Shown here: one piece after another, positions 1 to 5,207 of the stretch
Numbering within the stretch: position 1 is the first letter of the stretch
How the letters are laid out: each line of letters opens with the position of its first letter
Origin: Acidimicrobiia bacterium
Lineage (GTDB): Bacteria > Actinomycetota > Acidimicrobiia > Acidimicrobiales > Acidimicrobilacustridaceae
Direction of reading: 5' to 3'
DNA length: 14,791 nt
Assembly: GCA_016462055.1 (NCBI GenBank)
Contig: JAEMTX010000028.1
Coordinates: 888 to 15,678, forward strand
Translations under genes and position numbers: made by a program
The notes under the pieces: model-generated
Told to the model about the DNA's origin: nothing
The model's input: only the letters and a program-made list of their open reading frames with translations
The model's database searches: none

Positions 1-188
1 CCCACCGCTCGGATCGACGCGGAGAGGCTGACCAGCGCCTCCTCATCAAAATGGCGGCGTGGCTGGTAGGTATTGGCCACGATTTCTGAAATGGGGAGTT
101 CCCGCAGGATCGCGTCGCTATCCTGCAGCCGTTCCGTAGTCGGGATGAGAGATCCCAGACCTTTACCGAGTCCGCTGCGGCGTGCCAC
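1..188 (-). CDS. parB: ParB chromosome-partitioning protein, N-terminal part (cut by window edge)
   Basis: ParB/Spo0J binds parS, spreads along DNA as a CTP-dependent clamp and, with ParA, segregates the origin. Only the first 62 codons are present. They contain the N-terminal ParA-contact motif GLGKGLGSLIP (about residues 6-16) and the start of the ParB/Srx fold, with the family motif YQPRRHFDEEAL near residues 42-53. The CTP-binding, helix-turn-helix and dimerisation parts lie outside the window. Two GTG codons stand in tandem at 191-189 and 188-186. The strong AAGGAGG at 201-195 is 3 nt from the first and 6 nt from the second, so I chose the second. The gene starts inside the 3' end of parA, which implies one transcript and translational coupling. 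Two perfect parS sites lie just upstream of parA. Confidence 0.95.
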   Translation of the reverse strand, partial: MARRSGLGKGLGSLIPTTERLQDSDAILRELPISEIVANTYQPRRHFDEEALVSLSASIRAV

Positions 189-1059
189 CACTGACCTCCT
201 TGGCCAACTTCCGGTAGGCAGTTGCCCCCCGGCTACTTGGATCGAATGTGATGATTGGTTGCCCGAATCCGGGAGCCTCTGAGAGACGCACCGAGCGAGG
301 GACCACTTCCCGGCAGACCTTGTCACCAAAGTGTTCCCGCACGTCAGCAACGACCCCGTCAGACAGGTTGGTGCGGGCATACATGACCAGGACAATGGCG
401 CTGATCTCCAGCGTCGGGTTCAGGCTCTTTTGGATAAGCGCCACATTTTTAGTGAGCTGCGTGAGGCCCTCGAGTGCGAAGTACTCACACTGAATAGGCA
501 CGAGCACTTCGGTAGCCGCCGCCATGGCGTTGACCGTCAGCAGACCGAGAGACGGGGGACAGTCGATCAAAACAAAGTCGTAATCCTCCTTCACCGAGTC
601 AATCGCCATCTTCAGGCGCATCTCGCGGCTGAAGGCTGGCACGAGTTCGATCTCCGCACCAGCGAGGTCGAGGCTGGCTGGGGCCACAAAGAGATTGCGG
701 ACCACGGTGCCTTCGATGCAATCCTCGAGGGGAACGTCGTGGAGGATCACGTCATACATCGAGGACTCAAGCGAGCGAATGTCGACGCCCAGGCCGGTGG
801 AGGCATTGCCCTGGGGGTCGAGGTCAATGACAAGGGTGCGATACCCCAGTTCTGCCAGACAGGCACTGAGGTTGATCGAGGTGGTGGTCTTTCCCACTCC
901 ACCCTTCTGATTCGCCACTGCAATTATTCGAGGGAGTGGTCGTTCGGCGGAGATGGGACGGGCCCCCTCAACCACAGCTTCGGCGGCAGAAAGGTTGTTT
1001 GGCATCTTGACGCCACGCTCTCCCCCATCCGCTCCGTTACCAGATTCATCAGATTCCAT
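163..1059 (-). CDS. parA: ParA/Soj chromosome-partitioning ATPase
   Basis: ParA is a deviant-Walker ATPase that binds nucleoid DNA non-specifically when ATP-bound. ParB stimulates it to move the origin. The 298-aa protein has about 43 low-complexity N-terminal residues, then the core beginning RIIAVANQ. The deviant Walker A motif KGGVGKTT is at residues 52-59, followed by the Walker A' region LVIDLDPQGNAS and the Walker B region FVLIDCPPSLG. The C-terminal RSVRLSEAPGFGQPI block is typical of chromosomal Soj proteins; there is no N-terminal HTH of plasmid type Ia. The ATG at 1059 was chosen. A TTG at 1068 and an ATG at 1005 are in-frame alternatives, and none has a strong Shine-Dalgarno. The 3' end overlaps parB by 26 nt. 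A promoter and two parS sites lie upstream. Confidence 0.95.
   Translation of the reverse strand: MESDESGNGADGGERGVKMPNNLSAAEAVVEGARPISAERPLPRIIAVANQKGGVGKTTTSINLSACLAELGYRTLVIDLDPQGNASTGLGVDIRSLESSMYDVILHDVPLEDCIEGTVVRNLFVAPASLDLAGAEIELVPAFSREMRLKMAIDSVKEDYDFVLIDCPPSLGLLTVNAMAAATEVLVPIQCEYFALEGLTQLTKNVALIQKSLNPTLEISAIVLVMYARTNLSDGVVADVREHFGDKVCREVVPRSVRLSEAPGFGQPIITFDPSSRGATAYRKLAKEVSGGTPQRTR
195..201 (-). promoter_or_regulatory. parB ribosome binding site
   Basis: AAGGAGG on the minus strand, a near-perfect anti-16S complement located within the parA coding region. Its 6-nt spacing to the second of two tandem GTG codons decides the parB start at 188. Confidence 0.8.
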
Positions 1060-1131
1060 GGATCTCAACTCGGATTCGGCGGCACACGCCGCAGTCGGGG
1101 GCGAAATCGCAGCAAGCGATACGAGGTGGCC

Positions 1132-1160
1132 ATCCTGCCCGTCCCGGGCCCCCGGGTCAA
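1132..1160 (-). promoter_or_regulatory. Predicted promoter of parA-parB
   Basis: On the minus strand TTGACC (1160-1155) and CAGGAT (1137-1132) are separated by exactly 17 nt, a good housekeeping-sigma promoter pair. It predicts a start near 1125 and a 5' leader of about 65 nt before the parA ATG. The GC-rich palindromic spacer (CCCGGG elements) is unusual. The two parS sites lie 65-150 bp upstream of the -35, so ParB spreading could influence this promoter; that is inference. Confidence 0.6.
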
Positions 1161-1224
1161 GGATTCAACTCGGCTTCGCGGCACGACCCCACCTACAGCC
1201 CATCCTGGCCCTTGCGATCCTTCG

Positions 1225-1240
1225 TGTTTCACGTGAAACA
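1225..1240. promoter_or_regulatory. parS: parS site 1
   Basis: TGTTTCACGTGAAACA, an exact match to the 16-bp palindromic parS consensus known from Bacillus, Streptomyces and most other bacteria. It is the nucleation site for ParB. The flanking bases G and C extend the palindrome to 18 bp. Confidence 0.97.
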
Positions 1241-1272
1241 CGGCCATGGCACCCACCCCGCCTCCCTTGACC

Positions 1273-1288
1273 TGTTTCACGTGAAACA
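1273..1288. promoter_or_regulatory. parS: parS site 2
   Basis: A second exact TGTTTCACGTGAAACA, 48 bp from the first start-to-start. Both lie in the gap between rsmG and parA, about 5.6 kb from the predicted unwinding element of oriC, the usual place for parS clusters. Confidence 0.97.
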
Positions 1289-1307
1289 TTCCCTCGGGAA
1301 CGAGTGG

Positions 1308-1958
1308 CTAGAACAACGGGCGCTTCGCCGGCATGCCCACCCTGCGGGGATAGGTCTCGGAACAGGGCACCGTCTGGCGCAATCGGCGCATGCCCGCCAC
1401 GGGAGCGCCTTCGTCAGCAAGCCCCAGGAGCGCCACTCCTTCTGCTGGCCACCGGTCGCTGACTTCCGGTGGTTCGCTCACCACCAAAAGTCCATTAACT
1501 CGCAGTAAGGGGGCCGCACATTCCGCCACCGTCGCCGGCGGACCAAAAGAGCGGGCAGTCACCGCATCAGCCTGGCCTCGCCACTGCGGGGATCGGCCGG
1601 TGTCTTCTGCTCGAGCCAACTCGGCAACGACCCGACCTTCCCAGTTCATCGCAATGACGGCCTCGTCCAAAAGCGCGACCCGGCGCTCAAGCGAATCCAG
1701 CAGAAGAACCCGAAGATCGGGTCGGGCCTCGGCAATCACCAACCCAGGGATTCCGGCACCGGATCCGAGATCAACCACCAACGACCCTTCCGGCAGTTCG
1801 GCGAGGACATCAACGAAGCCTTGGGCGTGAACGACATGGTCCAGGACCGGCCCGGGACCTAGGACGCCAAGGCGCCGAGCTCGCTCAAGGACCGCCAGCA
1901 ATGGGGGAGAGGGTTGCACCTGCTCATTGTCGCACCCGCAGACCCGCTCCGGCGACAC
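1308..1958 (-). CDS. rsmG: RsmG 16S rRNA (guanine-527-N7)-methyltransferase
   Basis: RsmG (GidB) adds a methyl group from S-adenosylmethionine to N7 of G527 in 16S rRNA; its loss gives low-level streptomycin resistance in other bacteria. The SAM-binding motif VVDLGSGAGIPG is at residues 61-72, followed by LLLDSLERRVALLDEAV (the acidic ribose-binding region) and TARSFGP in the later core. The 216-aa length is near the usual 205-240. The open frame runs upstream to 2051, but that extension crosses the strong jag terminator and has no family similarity. I chose the GTG at 1958, which has GGAG 10 nt upstream. GTG at 1919 is the other candidate. The location beside parA/parB and oriC is the classical gidB position. 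Confidence 0.92.
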   Translation of the reverse strand: MSPERVCGCDNEQVQPSPPLLAVLERARRLGVLGPGPVLDHVVHAQGFVDVLAELPEGSLVVDLGSGAGIPGLVIAEARPDLRVLLLDSLERRVALLDEAVIAMNWEGRVVAELARAEDTGRSPQWRGQADAVTARSFGPPATVAECAAPLLRVNGLLVVSEPPEVSDRWPAEGVALLGLADEGAPVAGMRRLRQTVPCSETYPRRVGMPAKRPLF

Positions 1959-2002
1959 TTCGGCAACACTCCGGGCCCCACCTCCAAAATCCCAAGGACT
2001 CA

Positions 2003-2035
2003 GAAAACGACAATGGCCCCGCGCCGGGCGGGGCC
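2003..2035 (-). terminator. Rho-independent terminator after jag
   Basis: A perfect 8-bp stem, GGCCCCGC (2015-2022) with GCGGGGCC (2028-2035) and a 5-nt loop, is followed on the minus strand by the T-rich stretch ATTGTCGTTTTC. It lies 36 bp after the jag stop and before the rsmG start, so it ends the rpmH-to-jag transcript. Confidence 0.7.
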
Positions 2036-2070
2036 ACCGACTCACACACAACCAGTGATCACTCTGTCGG

Positions 2071-2922
2071 TCAGGACGGAATGAGCACCACGCGGCGACG
2101 CGGTTCGTCGCCCTCAGAAATGGTGGAAACTCCTTCGATCTCGTTCACCGCATCGTGCACAACTTTGCGGTCAGCCGACCCCATCGGCTCGAGAGCTTTT
2201 TGAACGCCAGAGGAACGAACCTCTTCCGCTACTTCCCGGGTGAACTGCTCAAGGGCTTCACGGCGGCGCTGGCGATAACCCGCTACGTCGAGGCGGACGC
2301 GGCCTGCGGCCGTGCCCGACACCTTGCGATGAATAACCGTCCGGGAGAGTTCCTGGATGGCCGCGAGGGTGTTGCCCTTCGGGCCCACGAGAATCCCGAG
2401 GTCACGTCCTTCGACTCGAACCTCGGTGGTTTCCTCATCGATGGACACGGCTTCGACACGACCCTCGAGGTCGAATGAATCGACCAATCCATCGAGGAAC
2501 TCGGTGACGATGCGGGAGTGTTCCGCCAGATCGACATCAACGGTTTCAGTCACGGTGGTGTTTTCCTTCTCGGTGGGCTCGGCCTTCGGACCGCTGCTGC
2601 GGCGGTTGGGGCGCTTGCCGTTGGATGCTGGTGCGGCCGGGGCCGCGTCGGTCGCAGGTTCATCTGGTCGTTGGGCTTTGTTGCGGCTCCCACCAGTTCC
2701 ACTGCTTTTCTTGCGACGATCTCGCCGCTCGACCTTCGGTCGGGGCTGGGTCGGCGCAATACGGGCCCGGACTCGTGCCTGGCCCTTCGTCTTGCCGAAC
2801 AGTCCCCGTGAGGGTTCTTCGAGGATTTCAAACTCTGCATCGACAGTATCGACGCCTAATTGATCAAGTGCCGCGTCTTTCGCCTCTTCGACGGTGCGGC
2901 CGGTGATTTCCACCCACTCCAT
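2071..2922 (-). CDS. jag: Jag/KhpB RNA-binding protein (Jag_N, KH and R3H domains)
   Basis: Jag (KhpB/EloR) is a cytoplasmic RNA-binding protein found next to yidC and linked in Firmicutes to cell elongation and division. In order, the 283-aa protein has a Jag_N domain (1-55, with GRTVEEAKDAAL and GLFGKTKG), a long basic Ala/Pro/Arg-rich linker (about 56-125), a KH domain with its GPKG loop at 180-183, and a C-terminal R3H domain. The R3H signature is R252-x3-H256. The ATG at 2922 is 6 nt after the yidC stop, and GAGG in the yidC 3' end is 9 nt upstream, giving tight coupling to the insertase. A terminator follows. The linker is longer and more charged than in Firmicutes Jag. Confidence 0.92.
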   Translation of the reverse strand: MEWVEITGRTVEEAKDAALDQLGVDTVDAEFEILEEPSRGLFGKTKGQARVRARIAPTQPRPKVERRDRRKKSSGTGGSRNKAQRPDEPATDAAPAAPASNGKRPNRRSSGPKAEPTEKENTTVTETVDVDLAEHSRIVTEFLDGLVDSFDLEGRVEAVSIDEETTEVRVEGRDLGILVGPKGNTLAAIQELSRTVIHRKVSGTAAGRVRLDVAGYRQRRREALEQFTREVAEEVRSSGVQKALEPMGSADRKVVHDAVNEIEGVSTISEGDEPRRRVVLIPS

Positions 2923-2928
2923 GTGGTA

Positions 2929-4104
2929 CTACCTCTTCTTCTTGCGCGCCCGAGGCTGCAACGGCGGCGATGATGTATCGCCGGCGTCGGACGAGGGGGT
3001 CGACGGTGTCGACGCTTCGCGATTCTGATCCTTTGGTAAATCGCTGCCCTTGGTGTCTCGGGAACTGGTGGTGGTGCGGCCGGTTGTCCGGCCGCCCTTG
3101 GAGGCTCCAGCTTTGGCTGGTGCCTTCGTCGAACCCTTGCCTGCGCCACCCTTGGCCCCTGCGTTCTTGGCGGGGCGAGAGGTTGCGCTGATGGACTTCG
3201 ACGTGGACTTTTTCGACTTCGGGGCAGCCTTGGGCTGCACACCAAAGCCGAAGAGGTGCTTCCAGGACTTGGTGCCGTCTGGGGCACTAATGCCATAGAT
3301 GCTCTTCGAAATGAATGCCTGCTGACCGATTCGGTAGAGGTTCGATACGGCAAAGTACAGAACCAAACCGGCAGGAAGCCCAAACGAAATGACCGGCAGG
3401 AAGAACGGCATGATCTTCATGATCATCTGCTGCTGGCTATTGGTTTGTGCTCCTGGGTTTCGGCCCTGGATCTGTCGCTGCTGAATGAAACCAGTGATGG
3501 CAACAATCACAATTAGAACCAAGAACGGCAGTGCATGTCCGATGCCTTGCTTCATTGCTTGACTCGCGCTCTCTGACAGATCGAGGCCAAACGCTTCCAT
3601 CTGATAGGAGGTCGAGAGATTTTGGTACATCTTCGTGGAGGGATTGATCCATGCTGGATCGAACACGCGTTCGAATGATGGTGCTTCGCTTGGCGAGTTC
3701 CCTAACCCAAACTGACTCGACACCCATCCGACGTCGGCCCCGAGATCGCTCACTCGTCGAGTGAGGCCCCGCAGCACCTGGTAGAGCACAAGGAAGACCG
3801 GCATCTGCACCAAAAGGGGCAAGCAGCCGCCGAGCGGGTTGATGCTGTTTTCCTTATAGAACTTTAGAAGTTCTTCGTTGAGCTTCTGTCGATCGTCTTT
3901 GTACCGGGTCTGAATCTTCTTCATCTCCGGCTGGAGTTGCTGCATCACCATCATCGACCGCGTGCCCTTGAGGGTCAGCGGCGTGACGATGATCATCACC
4001 ACCAATGTCAGGAGGATGATGGCAACGGCATAGTTCCCGGTGATGTCGTAGAAGAACGCCAACACTGACGCGAAGGCTTTCAAAAACGGTTCAAACGCTT
4101 CCAT
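2929..4104 (-). CDS. yidC: YidC/Oxa1-family membrane protein insertase
   Basis: YidC inserts and folds membrane proteins alone or with SecYEG. The 391-aa protein is the short Gram-positive type without the large periplasmic domain. Membrane segments are visible at about 25-45, 95-113, 190-208 and 231-256. Family motifs include TPLTLKGTRSM, MQQLQPEMKKIQ, INPLGGCLPLLVQMPVFL (88-105) and the late GLPAGLVLYFAVSNLYRI. A cytoplasmic hairpin with charged helices lies between TM1 and TM2. The last ~100 residues are a low-complexity Lys/Ser/Ala/Thr tail ending in RKKKR, suited to ribosome contact. The position of the hydrophilic-groove arginine in TM1 appears to be Met37. The ATG follows the yidD stop by 3 nt, and jag follows after 6 nt. 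Confidence 0.96.
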   Translation of the reverse strand: MEAFEPFLKAFASVLAFFYDITGNYAVAIILLTLVVMIIVTPLTLKGTRSMMVMQQLQPEMKKIQTRYKDDRQKLNEELLKFYKENSINPLGGCLPLLVQMPVFLVLYQVLRGLTRRVSDLGADVGWVSSQFGLGNSPSEAPSFERVFDPAWINPSTKMYQNLSTSYQMEAFGLDLSESASQAMKQGIGHALPFLVLIVIVAITGFIQQRQIQGRNPGAQTNSQQQMIMKIMPFFLPVISFGLPAGLVLYFAVSNLYRIGQQAFISKSIYGISAPDGTKSWKHLFGFGVQPKAAPKSKKSTSKSISATSRPAKNAGAKGGAGKGSTKAPAKAGASKGGRTTGRTTTSSRDTKGSDLPKDQNREASTPSTPSSDAGDTSSPPLQPRARKKKR

Positions 4105-4107
4105 TGC

Positions 4108-4398
4108 CTAGGCGGCCTTCCTGTCGGGAACGGGATCCCATCCAGAACCACCCCAAGGATGGCACCGGCCCAATCGTCGAATCGACAACCAGGAACCCTG
4201 CACGAACCCGTGCACCTCGAGTGCTTCGAGGGCGTAGGACGAACAGGTCGGGACATAACGGCAGGGCGAAACCCGGCCGGCAAACAACCATTGATAGCCG
4301 CGCACACCCCGTGCCGTCAGACGCGCAGGAAACGACGGGCGATCCTCGGGGTCAGTTGCGCGCGCCAATTCGTGGTTGTGCCCGCAGACCGCGCTCAT
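4108..4398 (-). CDS. yidD: YidD membrane protein insertion efficiency factor
   Basis: YidD is a small Cys-rich protein at the inner face of the membrane that assists YidC-dependent insertion. The 96-aa protein has the family core QWLFAGRVSPCRYVPTCSSY (36-55), then ALEALEVHG and the C-terminal CHPWGGSGWDPVP (79-91; the usual form is CHPLGGSGYDPVP). An N-terminal extension of about 30 residues precedes the core. It starts at an ATG that overlaps the rnpA TGA in an ATGA junction, indicating translational coupling, and ends 3 nt before yidC. Confidence 0.94.
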   Translation of the reverse strand: MSAVCGHNHELARATDPEDRPSFPARLTARGVRGYQWLFAGRVSPCRYVPTCSSYALEALEVHGFVQGSWLSIRRLGRCHPWGGSGWDPVPDRKAA

Positions 4399-4745
4399 TG
4401 GGAACTCCCAACTAAGCGATCGAGGCAGCTTTCGACGTCGGCCAGAAGGACCGAACGATCAACCTCTGCCGCTCCCGTCTGCAGAGCAAAAAGCCAACTG
4501 CCTGCAGGAAAAAGCGGGCTTTTTGCGGCCCGCAACTCGCCGAGATGGGCTCGTACCTGCCTGCGCAGACGATTCCGCACAACGGCGGTTCCGACCTTGC
4601 GGGACACGGCGAACGCGACTCTTGGCGGCTCGTCAACCGACACCGACGACGCCAACATGGTTACCGCCACCGTGCCACTACGAACCCGACGGCCGCGCCG
4701 TCGCAGTTCTTCGAACGTGCGGCGGTCACGAATTCGCCAGATCAG
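4395..4745 (-). CDS. rnpA: RnpA, protein component of RNase P (apparent CTG start)
   Basis: RnpA binds RNase P RNA and the 5' leader of pre-tRNA. Its signature is VVRNRLRRQVR, with the RNR motif at residues 57-59 of the 116-aa form, plus PRVAFAVSRKVG before it. Family-like sequence continues upstream of the first conventional start (GTG at 4670): the residues IWRIRDRRTFEELRRRGRR align with the RnpA N-terminal helix and strand, including the conserved Phe. The frame is open back to TAA at 4853-4851, yet holds no ATG, GTG or TTG upstream of 4670. The CTG at 4745-4743 overlaps the rpmH TGA (CTGA) and gives a normal-length protein, so I take it as the start. The 91-aa version from 4670 would lack the leader-binding N-terminus. 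yidD follows with an ATGA overlap. Confidence 0.85.
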   Translation of the reverse strand: MIWRIRDRRTFEELRRRGRRVRSGTVAVTMLASSVSVDEPPRVAFAVSRKVGTAVVRNRLRRQVRAHLGELRAAKSPLFPAGSWLFALQTGAAEVDRSVLLADVESCLDRLVGSSQ

Positions 4746-4876
4746 GCCGACAGCCGTTTGCGGCCCTTGAGGCGACGCGATCGCAGAACGTTGCGACCGG
4801 CACGGGTGGCCATGCGGGAACGGAAGCCATGCTTCTTCGCCCGGCGGCGGTTATTGGGCTGGAACGTACGCTTCAC
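4742..4876 (-). CDS. rpmH: Ribosomal protein L34 (bL34)
   Basis: L34 is a tiny, very basic protein of the large ribosomal subunit. The 44-aa frame reads MKRTFQPNNRRRAKKHGF, then a segment RMATRAGRNVL and a Lys/Arg-rich end, which is the full family pattern and length. It starts with GTG at 4876, and GGAGG sits 6 nt upstream. Its TGA overlaps the proposed rnpA CTG by three bases. It is the first gene of the rpmH-rnpA-yidD-yidC-jag run and is divergent from dnaA, the conserved arrangement next to oriC. Confidence 0.97.
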   Translation of the reverse strand: MKRTFQPNNRRRAKKHGFRSRMATRAGRNVLRSRRLKGRKRLSA

Positions 4877-4946
4877 GAGGGGCCTCCGCGACCTGGAGAT
4901 CCAAAAGGGATCCGGCAGATCGTTGATTCTTAGACAAGGGTTGTGG

Positions 4947-4955
4947 TGTGGAAAC
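4947..4955 (-). promoter_or_regulatory. DnaA-box candidate (weak)
   Basis: GTTTCCACA on the minus strand matches 7 of 9 positions of TTATCCACA and keeps the CCACA core. Confidence 0.35.
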
Positions 4956-5021
4956 GGGCCCGGCCTGACGCGTGCGCAAGGAGCCCGACACCTGTTCGGA
5001 GGACAACGCTAGAGGGTGGAG

Positions 5022-5043
5022 CCCCGGTGCAGCAACACCGGGG
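5022..5043. repeat. GC-rich inverted repeat upstream of dnaA
   Basis: CCCCGGTG (5022-5029) and CACCGGGG (5036-5043) are perfect complements around the loop CAGCAA. No T-run follows on either strand, so it is not a standard terminator. It lies just before the extended -10-like TGCTACGGT and could be an operator, an RNA hairpin in a longer dnaA leader, or an origin element. Confidence 0.7.
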
Positions 5044-5062
5044 TCGTGCTACGGTCCCGCAC

Positions 5063-5071
5063 CCATCCACA
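5063..5071 (+). promoter_or_regulatory. DnaA-box candidate
   Basis: CCATCCACA, 7 of 9 against TTATCCACA with an intact ATCCACA core. It lies just downstream of the predicted dnaA -10, where binding could autoregulate dnaA. Confidence 0.4.
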
Positions 5072-5135
5072 GAGCCTCGATGACGGCGCTCCGAAGGTGG
5101 GGTACACGTGTGTTGAAGGGCGGCAAACCACTCCG

Positions 5136-5144
5136 TGTGGACAG
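5136..5144 (-). promoter_or_regulatory. DnaA-box candidate
   Basis: CTGTCCACA on the minus strand, close to the actinobacterial variant TTGTCCACA (8 of 9). Confidence 0.45.
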
Positions 5145-5153
5145 CGGTCGACT

Positions 5154-5162
5154 TTTTCCACA
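5154..5162 (+). promoter_or_regulatory. DnaA box
   Basis: TTTTCCACA, 8 of 9 against TTATCCACA. It faces the minus-strand box at 5136-5144 and lies some 45 bp before the dnaA start. Confidence 0.55.
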
Positions 5163-5197
5163 AGTGTGCACGTTGTTATGGAACCAAACTCCTTGTC

Positions 5198-5202
5198 AGG
5201 GG
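5198..5202 (+). promoter_or_regulatory. dnaA ribosome binding site
   Basis: AGGGG with 5-nt spacing to GTG 5208. The upstream ATG at 5178 has no purine-rich site, so this element decides the start. Confidence 0.6.
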
Positions 5203-5207
5203 CCGTC

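Larger units (their letters stand above)
1060..1307. other. rsmG-parA intergenic region (parS cluster and parA promoter)
   Basis: A 248-bp gap with no supported gene. It contains the two parS sites, the predicted parA promoter and a small hairpin in the parA leader (ATCGC/GCGAT, 5-nt loop). Short open frames here only read through the parS palindromes, which translate as FHVK, and have no start support. Confidence 0.8.
4877..5207. other. rpmH-dnaA divergent intergenic region (second DnaA-box cluster)
   Basis: This 331-bp gap must hold the promoters of both rpmH and dnaA. It contains four CCACA-core DnaA-box candidates (annotated separately) and a perfect GC-rich inverted repeat at 5022-5043. 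There is also a small GATCC/GGATC hairpin at 4898-4912 in the rpmH leader, an ACACGTGT palindrome at 5104-5111, and an extended -10-like TGCTACGGT at 5047-5055 for dnaA. No clear -35 is visible for either direction. Together with the dnaA-dnaN gap it makes the origin look bipartite, with dnaA between two box clusters. Confidence 0.6.

Noticed and set aside
331..1236. 301-codon plus-strand open frame over parA
   Set aside because: Fully antisense to parA with no start signal and no recognisable family.
1065..1289. Minus-strand small ORF running through both parS sites
   Set aside because: The repeated FHVK merely translates the parS palindrome; the frame overlaps the parA promoter and has no support as a gene.
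1959..2051. N-terminal extension of RsmG from 2051
   Set aside because: It would place the jag terminator hairpin inside coding sequence and has no family similarity.
2856..3383. 175-codon Arg/Pro-rich frame over the yidC 3' end
   Set aside because: Alternative frame of the low-complexity YidC tail; composition artefact.
5016..5207. N-terminal extension of DnaA from ATG 5016
   Set aside because: It translates the promoter and DnaA-box region and has no DnaA-like sequence; a Shine-Dalgarno supports GTG 5208.
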